A stretch of 64,000 nucleotides of DNA from Sphingomonas suaedae (GTDB lineage Bacteria > Pseudomonadota > Alphaproteobacteria > Sphingomonadales > Sphingomonadaceae). The DNA is taken from positions 3,346,001 to 3,410,000 of the forward strand of contig NZ_CP042239.1 of NCBI RefSeq assembly GCF_007833215.1, read 5' to 3'. The translations under genes and the position numbers were made by a program. This document shows, piece after piece, positions 34,310-42,702 of the stretch; positions within the stretch are counted from its first letter, which is position 1, and every line of letters begins with the position of its first letter. Below the pieces are notes generated by a model. That model saw nothing but the letters and a program-made list of their open reading frames with translations. It had not been told where the DNA came from and did not search any database.

Positions 34310-34692
34310 GCGCGCGCGAGGTGTTGCAGGCGGCCTGTGTCGCCGCGCTGAGCGATGCGCTGGAGGGGGTGGGCGTGTTCGATGCGCCGCCGGTACGCGC
34401 GGCGCTGCCCCATGCGGTGGTCGACGAGCCGCTGCTGGCGGACTGGTCGACCAAGGACATGGCGGGACGCGAGGGACGGATCGAGATCGGGCTGGTCGAC
34501 CGCGGCGAGCGGCCGGGGCGGCTGCGCGCGCTGACGAGTGCGGCGGAGGATGCGCTGATGGCGATGGACGGGGGCCTGCCCGGTGGATGGCGGATCGTGA
34601 CGCTGCAGCTGGTGCGCAGCCGGATCATCCGCGGAGGCGACGGATGGGTGGCGACGAGCGATTTTCGCGTGCGGATGCTGCGGGTGAACTGA
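34306..34692 (+). CDS. DUF3168 tail terminator (GTA g8 type)
   Basis: A 128-residue DUF3168 protein with the family features LQAACVAALSDALEGVGVFD, TKDMAGREGRIEIGLVDRGE and a C-terminal RVRMLRVN. In RcGTA and siphophages this protein caps the tail tube and sets its length at the head side. It overlaps the preceding gene by four bases. Confidence 0.85.
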   Translation: MSAREVLQAACVAALSDALEGVGVFDAPPVRAALPHAVVDEPLLADWSTKDMAGREGRIEIGLVDRGERPGRLRALTSAAEDALMAMDGGLPGGWRIVTLQLVRSRIIRGGDGWVATSDFRVRMLRVN

Positions 34693-34700
34693 TCGGTCCC

Positions 34701-34776
34701 GCACCTGCCCGCTCCCCCACCCGGCCACCCATAGGATGCTGGCGCTGGGTGGCCGGGTGGGGGAGCGGGCAGGTGC
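34701..34776. repeat. Perfect 31-base inverted repeat between g8 and g9
   Basis: The arms 34701-34731 and 34746-34776 are exact reverse complements, with a 14-base loop. The right arm contains TGGCCGGGTGGGGGAGCGGG (34750-34769), which occurs again at 54134-54153, so this is a member of a dispersed palindromic repeat family. In the transcript it would form a very stable hairpin in the g8-g9 gap and could attenuate transcription or protect the downstream tail-gene mRNA. Confidence 0.85.
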
Positions 34777-34799
34777 CATAAGCAATAGGGAGACTTCAA

Positions 34800-35207
34800 A
34801 TGGCGGTGGAGAAGGGAAGCGCGTTCCTGTTGAAGGTGGGCGATGGTGGGACGCCGGTGGCCTATGCGACGGTCGCGGGGCTGCGGACGACGCAGCTGAG
34901 CGTCAATGGCGAGGCGGTGGCGATCACGTCGAAGGATTCGGGCGGGTGGCGCGAATTGCTGTCCGGCGCGGGGTTGCGGTCGGTGAGCGTGTCGGCGGCC
35001 GGCGTTTTCACGGGATCGGCGGCGGAGACGCGGATCAAGGGGAATGCGCTGGCCGGGGTGCTCGACGATTATCGGCTGAGCTTCGAGAGCGGCGAGACGA
35101 TGACCGGGCGGTTCCTGGTCACGCGGCTGGACTATGCCGGGGATTTCAATGGCGAGCGTTCGTACACGCTGAGCCTCGAAAGCTCCGGGCCGGTGGTGTC
35201 GGCATGA
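34800..35207 (+). CDS. GTA major tail tube protein (g9, TP901-1 family)
   Basis: A 135-residue tail protein with the family features GSAFLLKVGDGGTPVAYATV, VAITSKDSGGWRELLSGAGL and GRFLVTRLDYAGDFNGERSY. It forms the tail tube, so its gene should be highly expressed. It follows the large inverted repeat and is followed by g10 with a four-base overlap. Confidence 0.92.
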   Translation: MAVEKGSAFLLKVGDGGTPVAYATVAGLRTTQLSVNGEAVAITSKDSGGWRELLSGAGLRSVSVSAAGVFTGSAAETRIKGNALAGVLDDYRLSFESGETMTGRFLVTRLDYAGDFNGERSYTLSLESSGPVVSA

Positions 35208-35512
35208 GCGCCAATCCCGCGCGCGGCGAGGCGGCGATCCGGGTGGCGGGGGGGGCGCTGGTGCTGCGGCCGAGCTTTGCCGCGTTGGTCGCGGCGGAGC
35301 AGGAGCTGGGGCCGCTGTTCGCTCTGGTCGAGCGGGCGGCGGAGGGTCGGCTGACGCTGGGCGAGATGGTGGCTTTGTTCTGGCATTGCCTGAAGGATCG
35401 GCCAGAGGGGCTGACTCGTGAGGCGTTCGGCGAGGGGGTGGCGGCGGGGGGACTTGCCGCGGCGACCCCGGCGCTGCGCGTGCTGATCGGGCAAATATTG
35501 GCGGGACGGTGA
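35204..35512 (+). CDS. GTA tail assembly protein g10 (GTA TAC family)
   Basis: A 102-residue protein with the conserved GGALVLRPSFAALVAAEQEL and LTREAFGEGVAAGGLAAATP. It matches the family between the tail tube and tape measure genes of RcGTA, probably a tail assembly chaperone. The ATG at 35204 overlaps the g9 stop. It overlaps g10.1 by four bases, an arrangement typical of paired tail chaperones. Confidence 0.85.
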   Translation: MSANPARGEAAIRVAGGALVLRPSFAALVAAEQELGPLFALVERAAEGRLTLGEMVALFWHCLKDRPEGLTREAFGEGVAAGGLAAATPALRVLIGQILAGR

Positions 35513-35766
35513 GCGCGTCGCGTGGGGCGGGCCCGCTCCACCGTGCTGCGCACGGTCCCCCGCCCCGTGCCGGGGAGGAATTTGCCGAGCGCGCCGCGCT
35601 GCTGGCGGGGCAGGCGGGGGTGGCGTTCGGCTGGGCGCCCGAGGCGTTCTGGCGCGCGACGCCGGCGGAACTGATGGCGCTGGTGCGGGCGGTGATGGGC
35701 GAAGCGGTCGCGCCGCCGGACCGCGAGACGATCGCGAAGCTGATGGAGGCATATCCCGATGGATGA
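35509..35766 (+). CDS. GTA tail assembly chaperone g10.1 with repeat insertion
   Basis: An 85-residue protein starting at GTG 35509. The family core is FAERAALLAGQAGVAFGWAP and PAELMALVRAVMGEA. The N-terminus has an extra segment (about residues 4-23) encoded by a GC-rich double hairpin repeat (35540-35575). Family members usually begin right at the FAERA motif. The insertion keeps the frame and therefore may be tolerated. It probably acts with g10 in tail assembly. Confidence 0.75.
   Translation: MSASRGAGPLHRAAHGPPPRAGEEFAERAALLAGQAGVAFGWAPEAFWRATPAELMALVRAVMGEAVAPPDRETIAKLMEAYPDG
35540..35575. repeat. Double-hairpin repeat inside g10.1
   Basis: ACCGTGC-tgc-GCACGGT (35540-35556) is followed by CCCCG-tgc-CGGGG (35563-35575). 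Two adjacent palindromes with the same TGC loop point to a dispersed intergenic repeat that was captured in the coding frame. Confidence 0.7.
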
Positions 35767-36310
35767 GGAAATCGAGCGGCTGGTGGTGAGCGTGCGCGCC
35801 GACACGCAGGGGTTCGCGCGCGACGTGGCGGAGATGCGCGGGGCGATCGACGGGCCGTTGCAGGCGGGAGCCGACCGGGCGGGACGCGGGATCGAGACGG
35901 CGCTGTTGCGTGCGGTACGGACCGGGAAGCTGGGGTTCGAGGATCTGAAGCGGATGGCGAACCAGATGCTCGCGGAGATCGCGGCGGACGCGGTGCGCGG
36001 CGGGTTGGGCGCGATCTTTGGCAGCGGGGGCCTGGGCGGCTTGATCGGCGGGCTGTTCGGGCTGCCGGGACGAGCGACCGGTGGGCCGGTGGCGCCCGGG
36101 CGCCCCTATGTCGTCGGCGAGCGCGGGCCGGAGCTGTTCGTGCCGACCGCGAGCGGGCGGGTCGAGGTGCCGATGCCGGGCGGCGGGCGCGACGTGCGGG
36201 TGGCGATCACGATCCATGCGCCGGGCGGCGGGGAGGCGGCAGGGGCGCTGCGGCAATCGAGCCGGCAGGTGGCGCGGGCGGTGAAGGCGGCGCTCAGCGG
36301 GGTGGATTAG
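35759..36310 (+). CDS. GTA tail tape measure protein (g11)
   Basis: A 183-residue protein: an N-terminal helical part (VSVRADTQGFARDVAEMRGA), GFEDLKRMANQMLAEIAADA, a Gly-rich membrane-like stretch and the conserved RATGGPVAPGRPYVVGERGP ending in ELFVP. This matches the RcGTA-type short tape measure that fixes tail length. It overlaps g10.1 by eight bases and ends just before a minus-strand gene. Confidence 0.88.
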   Translation: MDEEIERLVVSVRADTQGFARDVAEMRGAIDGPLQAGADRAGRGIETALLRAVRTGKLGFEDLKRMANQMLAEIAADAVRGGLGAIFGSGGLGGLIGGLFGLPGRATGGPVAPGRPYVVGERGPELFVPTASGRVEVPMPGGGRDVRVAITIHAPGGGEAAGALRQSSRQVARAVKAALSGVD

Positions 36311-36646
36311 CTATTTTTCGAAAATGGCATGTCCGCTGCGGACGCTCCATGCTTCGTCCTCTTTCACGACTTCCACGATCGCGTGGAGCGTGCCGCGATC
36401 GTGATAATGCAGAGTGATTCTGCATGTCGCTGCGGTCTCGTCTTCTTCAGGTGGACGACAATGGACGCGCGATATCCGGGTCGCGCGAATGACACGTGCG
36501 GTCATGAGGCACTCTAAGCAGTCCCGGTTGAGCTTCTCTTGCGCCTCGATCTCGCGCCAGACCCTTACCGCCTCAGCCAGTTCCTGCGCCGACGGACATG
36601 TCGGCACTGAGCACGCGCCAGCGAGCAGAATCAGACTGATCAGCAT
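36311..36646 (-). CDS. Small lipoprotein of unknown function within the GTA cluster
   Basis: A 111-residue protein with a short signal sequence and lipobox (MLISLILLAGAC), seven cysteines and a C-terminal beta-rich part (CRITLHYHDRGTLHAIVEVV). It is not assigned to a family. It is on the strand opposite to the GTA genes and sits exactly between tape measure and distal tail genes, with lower GC. It looks like a moron-type cargo gene with its own promoter, between the two GTA transcription units. Confidence 0.6.
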   Translation of the reverse strand: MLISLILLAGACSVPTCPSAQELAEAVRVWREIEAQEKLNRDCLECLMTARVIRATRISRVHCRPPEEDETAATCRITLHYHDRGTLHAIVEVVKEDEAWSVRSGHAIFEK

Positions 36647-36687
36647 CGAACCTCCATTCGGGCAAGTCGTATCACAAGGAGAAGGCT

Positions 36688-38970
36688 GTGACCTATTGGC
36701 TGGCGCGCGAGCGCACGGTGCAGGAGGCGGGTGTGCTGACGCGCTTCGACCCTGCCTATTGGACGGTCAATTTTCCGCGGCCGATGATGGCGAGCGTCGT
36801 CACAACTGCGCCGGACGCATTGCGCGTGGATGCGGTGTTCTATCGGCAGGACGATCTGGCGGGGCTGATCTGGGAGTCGGAGGACCGGCACGATCATCCG
36901 CTGCTCGCCTATGAAACCAGCCGCGATTATCGCGGGTGTCGGCTGGCGTTTCGGTGGCGATCCTTGGGGGTGCTGGCGCTGGACGCGGTCAACGGCCCGG
37001 TGTTGACGATCGAGGGGCGCGATGCGGCGGGGGCGCCGCGTGCCTGGTATGTGCGGCTGTGGAACTACGCGCAGGGGACGGCGGAGGATTGCGTCGTCAC
37101 GATCGACTTTGCCAGCGTGGCGGGCGGGTTTCTGTTGCCCGCCGAGGCGGACCCGGTGTGGGCGGGGGATGTCGACCGGATGTTCGTGAGCCTGGTGCCG
37201 CCGGGCTATACGGGTGTGGACGCGGCGTTGGCGGCGCCGGTCGAGGGGTGGGTCGAGCTGTCGCAGATCGCGGTGAGCGGACCGGGCGCGGTGCTGGCGA
37301 TCAGCGATGTCGTGGTGCCCGAACATGGGTTGTCGATCTGTAGCGGCTATGACGACAGCTATCACCTCACGCCCGCGCGGCTGCTGCGCAACGCGCTCCA
37401 GCTCGGCTATCGCGGGGACATCGTCCATTATGTCGGGATGAGCCATTATTTCCGGCTCGAGCCGCTGGGCGGCGGCTATTATGCGAGCCTTGCCGGCGGG
37501 GTGCTCAATGCGCCGTGCGCGGCGTGGCACGCGGATTTTGCCGAGCGGGCCAGGCGCCTCGGGTTCGGCGTGATCTGGTCGCTGAGCTACGAACTGTTCG
37601 ACGCGCATTGCTGGAACGACTGGAAGCAGCGCGCGCATGACGGGTCGCCCGCGCTGACCGGGTGGGAGCCGCCATCGGCGCTGCTCTCCCCAGCGCATGG
37701 CGGGGCGATGGGGTATCTTCAGGCGGTGGCGGCGGCGTTCGTCGGGATCGCGCAGGGCGCGGGGCTGGCGGTGAAATTCCAGGTCGGCGAGCCATGGTGG
37801 TGGGTGATGGGCGATGGCCGCCTGTGCATCCATGACGATGCCGCGCGCGCGGTGCTGGGCGATCCGCCCGAGCAGAATGTGCGCGGCGCGCCCGATACCG
37901 CAGTGCTGGATGCGGCGGGGGCGTTGCTCGCGGCATCGACGGCGGCGCTGTGTGCGGCGGTGCGGGCGGTGGCGCCGGACGCGGTGACGCTGTTGCTCGC
38001 CTACCTCCCCACGGTGCTGGACCGTGCGGCGCCCGAGCTCAAGCGCGCGAACCTGCCGGTCGGCTGGGCGTCGCCCGCCTTCGATGTGCTGCAGCTCGAG
38101 GATTATGACTGGGCAGCGGCGGGCAATGCCGTGGCGAGCGCGCGCGGGGTGGCGCTGGCGCAAGAGCGGCTGGGCTATCCGGTCGAGCGGCAGCATTATT
38201 TCGCGGGATTCGTGTTGAACCCGGAGGATGCGCAGCAGTGGCGCGGGATCGCCGAGGCGGCGGACGCGGCGCGGCGGCGCGGGGTGGCGGCGACGTTCAT
38301 CTGGGCGCTGCCGCAGGTGATCCGCGACGGGTTCGTGACATTCGATCAGGAGGAAGACGTGCAGGCTTTCGACGATGTGCTGTTCCCGATCGCGCTGGGG
38401 CGCGAGGCGGAGGTCGCGCCCGAGGTGTCGACCGCGATCCTGACGAGTGCGGGCGGGCATGAGGCGCGCAACGCCGCCTGGGCGCAGGCGCGAACCCGCT
38501 ACGATGTCGGGCCGGGGGTACGGAGCGAGGAGGATATCCAGCGGCTGCTGGCCTTCTATCGCGCGCGGATGGGGCCGGCGCGGGCGTTCCGGCTGCGCGA
38601 CCCGTTCGACGATTGCTCGAACGATGGCGGCGAGCCGGGGGCGAGCGACCAGCTGCTGGGCGGGGGCGATGGCGAGGCCCAGGCGTTCGCGCTGGTGAAA
38701 CATTATGGCGGGGTGGTGCGGCGGATCACCCGACCGGTCGCGGGCAGCGTGCGGGCCGCGCTGGACGGCGAGGAGACCGTGGCGTTCGAGTTGGGCGCCG
38801 GCGGAGTGGTCGTGTTCGACGATCCGCCGGGCGAGGGTGCGGTGGTGACCGCCGGGTTCCGGTTCGACGTGCCGGTGCGCTTTGCCGAGGATTCGCTGAG
38901 CGTGAACCGGGCGACCTTCATGGCGGGGGCGGCGCCGAGCGTGCCGCTGATCGAGGTCCGCGAGGATTAG
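36688..38970 (+). CDS. GTA distal tail protein g12 with large N-terminal domain
   Basis: A 760-residue protein. The C-terminal ~200 residues match DUF2460 (RcGTA g12 distal tail protein): IQRLLAFYRARMGPARAFRL, RDPFDD and DDPPGEGAVVTAGFRFDVPV. The preceding ~540 residues begin MTYWLARERTVQEAGVLTRF and include a TIM-barrel-like stretch (GLSICSGYDDSYHLTPARLL, VIWSLSYELFDAHCWNDW, FDVLQLEDYDWAAAG). RcGTA g12 is only about 200 residues, so this is a fusion. GTG 36688 has AAGGAGAAGG before it. It connects tube to baseplate and may add a receptor- or glycan-binding function. Confidence 0.85.
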   Translation: MTYWLARERTVQEAGVLTRFDPAYWTVNFPRPMMASVVTTAPDALRVDAVFYRQDDLAGLIWESEDRHDHPLLAYETSRDYRGCRLAFRWRSLGVLALDAVNGPVLTIEGRDAAGAPRAWYVRLWNYAQGTAEDCVVTIDFASVAGGFLLPAEADPVWAGDVDRMFVSLVPPGYTGVDAALAAPVEGWVELSQIAVSGPGAVLAISDVVVPEHGLSICSGYDDSYHLTPARLLRNALQLGYRGDIVHYVGMSHYFRLEPLGGGYYASLAGGVLNAPCAAWHADFAERARRLGFGVIWSLSYELFDAHCWNDWKQRAHDGSPALTGWEPPSALLSPAHGGAMGYLQAVAAAFVGIAQGAGLAVKFQVGEPWWWVMGDGRLCIHDDAARAVLGDPPEQNVRGAPDTAVLDAAGALLAASTAALCAAVRAVAPDAVTLLLAYLPTVLDRAAPELKRANLPVGWASPAFDVLQLEDYDWAAAGNAVASARGVALAQERLGYPVERQHYFAGFVLNPEDAQQWRGIAEAADAARRRGVAATFIWALPQVIRDGFVTFDQEEDVQAFDDVLFPIALGREAEVAPEVSTAILTSAGGHEARNAAWAQARTRYDVGPGVRSEEDIQRLLAFYRARMGPARAFRLRDPFDDCSNDGGEPGASDQLLGGGDGEAQAFALVKHYGGVVRRITRPVAGSVRAALDGEETVAFELGAGGVVVFDDPPGEGAVVTAGFRFDVPVRFAEDSLSVNRATFMAGAAPSVPLIEVRED

Positions 38971-39314
38971 GGAGAGCGGTGCGTCACCGCGATCTCGCCG
39001 ACGATCGCCGCGTTGAACGCGGGCAGATCCTCGGCGGGAATCCAGTATTCGCGGTGCGCGCGGCCACCCGCTTCCTCGATCCGGTATTTGGCGAGGAAAT
39101 CGCTGCGCACCGCGAAGCGGGTCACGAAGCCCGAGCCGCTTTCGGGCACGTTCCAGTCGCGGGCGATCTTGATCGCATACTCCTCGCTCACCACGGGATA
39201 GAAGATCGGCTGCTCGGGAAGCCGGGGCGGGAATGCCCGCATGTCCGACTGACGGATCAGGTCCAGTTCGGCGGGGCCGACAGGGCGCCAGAGCGTCGTG
39301 GTGGCTACGGTCAT
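38967..39314 (-). CDS. ADP-ribosylation/crystallin J1-like protein
   Basis: A 115-residue soluble protein with LWRPVGPAELDLIRQSDMRA, PPRLPEQPIFYPVVSEEYAI and YWIPAEDLPAFN. Proteins like this are annotated as ADP-ribosylation/crystallin J1 in many genomes; their activity is unproven. It is on the strand opposite to the GTA genes, overlaps the g12 stop tail to tail and lies before the g13 gene. It looks like another cargo gene. It starts 50 bases before the divergent hub gene. Confidence 0.65.
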   Translation of the reverse strand: MTVATTTLWRPVGPAELDLIRQSDMRAFPPRLPEQPIFYPVVSEEYAIKIARDWNVPESGSGFVTRFAVRSDFLAKYRIEEAGGRAHREYWIPAEDLPAFNAAIVGEIAVTHRSP

Positions 39315-39363
39315 GGGGCCGAGACTGGCTGGTCGCACCCATCGGATCAAGCGGAGAAAAGAT

Positions 39364-40170
39364 ATGACATGGCTCAACGAGCCGCTTGCGACGATCGCCT
39401 ATTGCTGGCGGATCGAGCGGCGGGACGGGGTGGCGATCGGGCTCACCGCGCATGATCGCGACCTGACCGTCGACGGCTTTCGCTATCGTGCGGCGCCGGG
39501 GATGACGCCGTCGGCGGTGCGGCGCAGCGCGGCGTTCGATGCCGACAGCATGGACGTGACCGGCGCGTTGAGCGGGGCGGCGATCGGCGAGACCGATCTG
39601 CTCGCCGGGCGATGGGACGGGGCGCGGGTGGTGCTGTTCGCGGTCGACTGGAGCGATCCGGTCGATGCCATGCCGCTGGGCGAGGGCACGATCGGCGCGG
39701 TCGAGCTGCGCGACGGGACGCTGACCGCCGAGCTGCGCGGCGTGGCGGCGGCGCTGGAGGCGCCGGTGGTCGAGGCGACGTCGGCGGAGTGCCGTGCGGA
39801 GCTGGGGGATGCGCGCTGCCGCGTGGCGATGGCGGGGCGGCGGGTGCTGGCGCGGGTGCTGGCAGCGGACGGGGCCGTGCTGACGCTGGACGCCAGCGAG
39901 CCGGTGCCGGGCGGATGGGGCGGCGGGCGGCTGCGCTGGATGAGCGGGGGCAATTGCGGGCTGGGCGATACGGTGGCGCTGTCAGCGGGTGCGCAGGTGA
40001 CGCTGCGACGTCCGCCGCGGTTCGATCCGCTGGGGGCGATGGTCGAGGTGAGCGAGGGGTGTGACAAGTCGATCGCGACCTGCGCGGGGCGGTTCGACAA
40101 CGCGGCGAACTTTCGGGGCGAGCCCTATCTGCCGGGGATCGATCTTCTGACGCGATATCCGGGGGCATGA
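39364..40170 (+). CDS. GTA hub protein g13 (DUF2163)
   Basis: A 268-residue DUF2163 protein with IAYCWRIERRDGVAIGLTAH near the N-terminus and the Cys-rich C-terminal EGCDKSIATCAGRFDNAANF and RGEPYLPG. In RcGTA it forms the baseplate hub, and family members can carry an iron-sulphur cluster at these cysteines. The ATG at 39364 has GGAG upstream; a longer frame overlaps the crystallin-like gene. It overlaps g14 by four bases. Confidence 0.92.
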   Translation: MTWLNEPLATIAYCWRIERRDGVAIGLTAHDRDLTVDGFRYRAAPGMTPSAVRRSAAFDADSMDVTGALSGAAIGETDLLAGRWDGARVVLFAVDWSDPVDAMPLGEGTIGAVELRDGTLTAELRGVAAALEAPVVEATSAECRAELGDARCRVAMAGRRVLARVLAADGAVLTLDASEPVPGGWGGGRLRWMSGGNCGLGDTVALSAGAQVTLRRPPRFDPLGAMVEVSEGCDKSIATCAGRFDNAANFRGEPYLPGIDLLTRYPGA

Positions 40171-40538
40171 GCGCGCTCGAATTGGCGCGCGGCGCGATCG
40201 GCGCGCGGTTCCGGCTGCATGGGCGCGATGTCGCGCATGGGTTGGATTGTGTCGGGCTGGCGGGGCTTGCCTATGGGGCACAGGTACCGCGCGGCTATGC
40301 GCTGCGCGGGGGATCGGCGGAGCGGATCGCGGCAGTGGTGTGCGCGGCGGGGCTGGTGCGCGCCGGGGATGCGCGGCCGGGCGACCTGGTGCTGTTCCGC
40401 GCCGGGGCGGGGCAGCTGCATCTGGGAATCGCGAGCGAGATTGGCGTGATCCACGCCGATGCCGGGCTGCGCCGTGTGGTCGAGCGGCCGGGCGTGCCGC
40501 CATGGCCGGAACTGGCGCGGTGGCGGCGGGAGCACTGA
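40167..40538 (+). CDS. GTA cell-wall peptidase g14 (NlpC/P60)
   Basis: A 123-residue NlpC/P60 enzyme with catalytic Cys in AHGLDCVGLAGLAYG, the histidine in GAGQLHLGIASEIG and a following HADAGLRRVVE. It cuts peptidoglycan peptides, helping particle DNA pass the recipient cell wall. It overlaps g13 by four bases and is followed at once by the host-specificity gene. Confidence 0.92.
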   Translation: MSALELARGAIGARFRLHGRDVAHGLDCVGLAGLAYGAQVPRGYALRGGSAERIAAVVCAAGLVRAGDARPGDLVLFRAGAGQLHLGIASEIGVIHADAGLRRVVERPGVPPWPELARWRREH

Positions 40539-40539
40539 G

Positions 40540-42699
40540 ATGGCGACATTGGTACTGACCACGGTCGGCGGGATTTTCGGCGGGCCGATCGGCGCGATGC
40601 TGGGCGGGCTGGTCGGGCAGACCGTCGATCGCGAACTGCTGTTCAAGCCCAGGGGCCGTGAGGGGCCGCGGCTCACCGAGCTGGCGCTGCAGACATCGAG
40701 CTATGGCACGCCGATCCCGCAGCTGTTCGGGACGATGCGGGTGGCGGGGAGCGTGATCTGGGCGACCGACCTGGTCGAGCATCGCCATCGCGAGGGCGGC
40801 AAGGGGCGGCCGACGGTGACCAGCTATAGCTACACCGCCTCGTTCGCGGTGGCGCTGTCCGCGCGGCCGATACTGTCGGTGGGGCGGATCTGGGCGGACG
40901 GCAAGCTGTTGCGCGGCGCGGCGGGGGACTGGAAGGCGCGGACCGGGTTCCGCCTACACCTTGGGGGAGAGGATCAGGCGGTCGATCCGCTGATCGCGTC
41001 GGCCGAGGGCATCGCTGTCGCACCCGCGCACCGCGGCATCGCCTATGCGGTGTTCGAGGACCTGGAGCTGGCCGATTATGGCAACCGGATTCCATCGCTA
41101 ACCTTTGAGGTGAGCGCCGATGCGGGTCCGGTGAGCGCGGGGGCGGTGATCGAGCAGGTCTCGCGCGGGGCGGTGCGAGCGGGCGAGGGCGGGCCGGCGA
41201 TCGGCGGCTTTTCGGCCTATGGCGGATCGATGCGCGGGGTTGTCGAGCCGCTGGCGCAGGCGTGCGGCGGGTGGCCGGTCGTTGCGGGCGGCCAGCTTGC
41301 CATCGCGGCGGGGGATGGGGCGGCGGTGACGGTGCGCGACCGAGGCGCGGGCGTGCGGGGGCGGGAGCGGCGGAGCATCGCGACTCCCGATCGGGCGGTG
41401 CGGCGGGTGGCGTTGAGCCACTATGATCCGGCGCGCGACTATCAGGCGGGGGTTCAGATCGCGAGCTGGGGCGTGGGGCAGGACCGTGAGTTACGGATCG
41501 AGCTCCCCGCTGCCTTGTCGGCCCAGGCGGCAAAGCAGCTGGCGCAGGGCGCGCTGACCCGGACCGATGCCGACCGCACCCGGCGGACGGTGGTGACCGG
41601 ATGGGAGGGGCTGGCGATCATGCCGGGTGCGCGGGTGGCGATCGAAGGTGAGAGCGGGCGTTGGCGCGTGGTCGAGACGCTGGTCGAAGCCGAAGAGGTG
41701 CAGCTCCAGCTGACGCCGATCGCTCCGCCTGCGCTGGCGGGACCAGCGGTTCCGGGCCGGGTGATCGGGGCGCCCGATGTCGCGCAGGGGCAAACAATCC
41801 TTCATGCGTTCGAGCTGCCGCCGCTGGCCGATGGCGCGTCGAGCGCGGCGCGGGTGCTGGTCGCGGCGTGCGGCGACGCTCCGGGCTGGCGCAAGGCCGT
41901 GCTGGCGACGAGCATCGACGGCGGGGTGCGCTGGGAGGCGGCCGGAGCGACGGTTCAGCCTGCGGTGATCGGCACGGTAGCGAGCCCTGCCGGAGCGGCG
42001 AGCGCGGCGATCGAGGATCGCCGGTCGCTGCTGGTGGTCGATCTTGCGCATCAGGAGATGGTGCTGAGCGATGCCGATCCCGATGCGCTGGCAGCGGGGG
42101 GCAATCTGGCGCTGGTGGGCGAGGAGCTGATCCAGTTTGCCCATGCCGAGCCGCTGGGTGGCGGGCGATGGGCGCTGAGCGGCCTGTGGCGGGGACGACG
42201 CGGAACGGAGGAGGCGATCGGAACCGGCGTGGTCGGGGACCGATTCGTGCTGATCGAGGCGGCGACGCTGGTGACGCTGGACGGGCTGGCGGGAGCAGGT
42301 GCGACGGTGACGATCATGGCGACCGGCGTGGGCGATCCCGATGCGGTGGAGGCCCATGTTCTTGTGACCGGTCGGTCCATCACTCCGCCGGCTCCCGTCG
42401 CGCTGCGTGCCGAACGTTCGGCGGAGGGAGGGTGCAGGCTGCGCTGGACTCGGCGGAGCCGGGTTGGATGGCGCTGGAGCGATGGGGCCGATGCGCCGCT
42501 GGGCGAGAGCGTCGAACGCTATCAGGTGCGACTCCTGCCGTCAGGCCTCCCCGAGCAGTTGGTGATGACCGACGTGCCCGAACTGATGCTGTCGCCTGGG
42601 ATCTCCGACCCCGGGGAACTTACCGTGGAGGTCAGGCAGGCCGGCGATCACGGCCTGTCGCGCGCCGCAATTCTTGTCCTCGATATCGAACCGGAGTGA
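40540..42699 (+). CDS. GTA host-specificity/tail protein g15
   Basis: A 719-residue tail tip protein beginning MATLVLTTVGGIFGGPIGAM and LGGLVGQTVDREL, followed by TSSYGTPIPQLFGTMRVAGS and ATDLVEHRHREG, all typical of GTA/phage tail 'megatron' proteins. RcGTA g15 is about 1300 residues and carries a TIM-barrel-like domain; that region is absent here. This is consistent with the extra domain on g12. It should mediate contact with recipient cells. A longer upstream frame overlaps g14 and is not used. Confidence 0.88.
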   Translation: MATLVLTTVGGIFGGPIGAMLGGLVGQTVDRELLFKPRGREGPRLTELALQTSSYGTPIPQLFGTMRVAGSVIWATDLVEHRHREGGKGRPTVTSYSYTASFAVALSARPILSVGRIWADGKLLRGAAGDWKARTGFRLHLGGEDQAVDPLIASAEGIAVAPAHRGIAYAVFEDLELADYGNRIPSLTFEVSADAGPVSAGAVIEQVSRGAVRAGEGGPAIGGFSAYGGSMRGVVEPLAQACGGWPVVAGGQLAIAAGDGAAVTVRDRGAGVRGRERRSIATPDRAVRRVALSHYDPARDYQAGVQIASWGVGQDRELRIELPAALSAQAAKQLAQGALTRTDADRTRRTVVTGWEGLAIMPGARVAIEGESGRWRVVETLVEAEEVQLQLTPIAPPALAGPAVPGRVIGAPDVAQGQTILHAFELPPLADGASSAARVLVAACGDAPGWRKAVLATSIDGGVRWEAAGATVQPAVIGTVASPAGAASAAIEDRRSLLVVDLAHQEMVLSDADPDALAAGGNLALVGEELIQFAHAEPLGGGRWALSGLWRGRRGTEEAIGTGVVGDRFVLIEAATLVTLDGLAGAGATVTIMATGVGDPDAVEAHVLVTGRSITPPAPVALRAERSAEGGCRLRWTRRSRVGWRWSDGADAPLGESVERYQVRLLPSGLPEQLVMTDVPELMLSPGISDPGELTVEVRQAGDHGLSRAAILVLDIEPE

Positions 42700-42702
42700 G
42701 CG

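Noticed and set aside
36640..39453. 937-codon minus-strand open frame opposite the GTA g12 gene
   Set aside because: It is the complement of a high-GC coding gene with strong family matches on the plus strand; the translated product is Arg/His/Pro-rich without known motifs.
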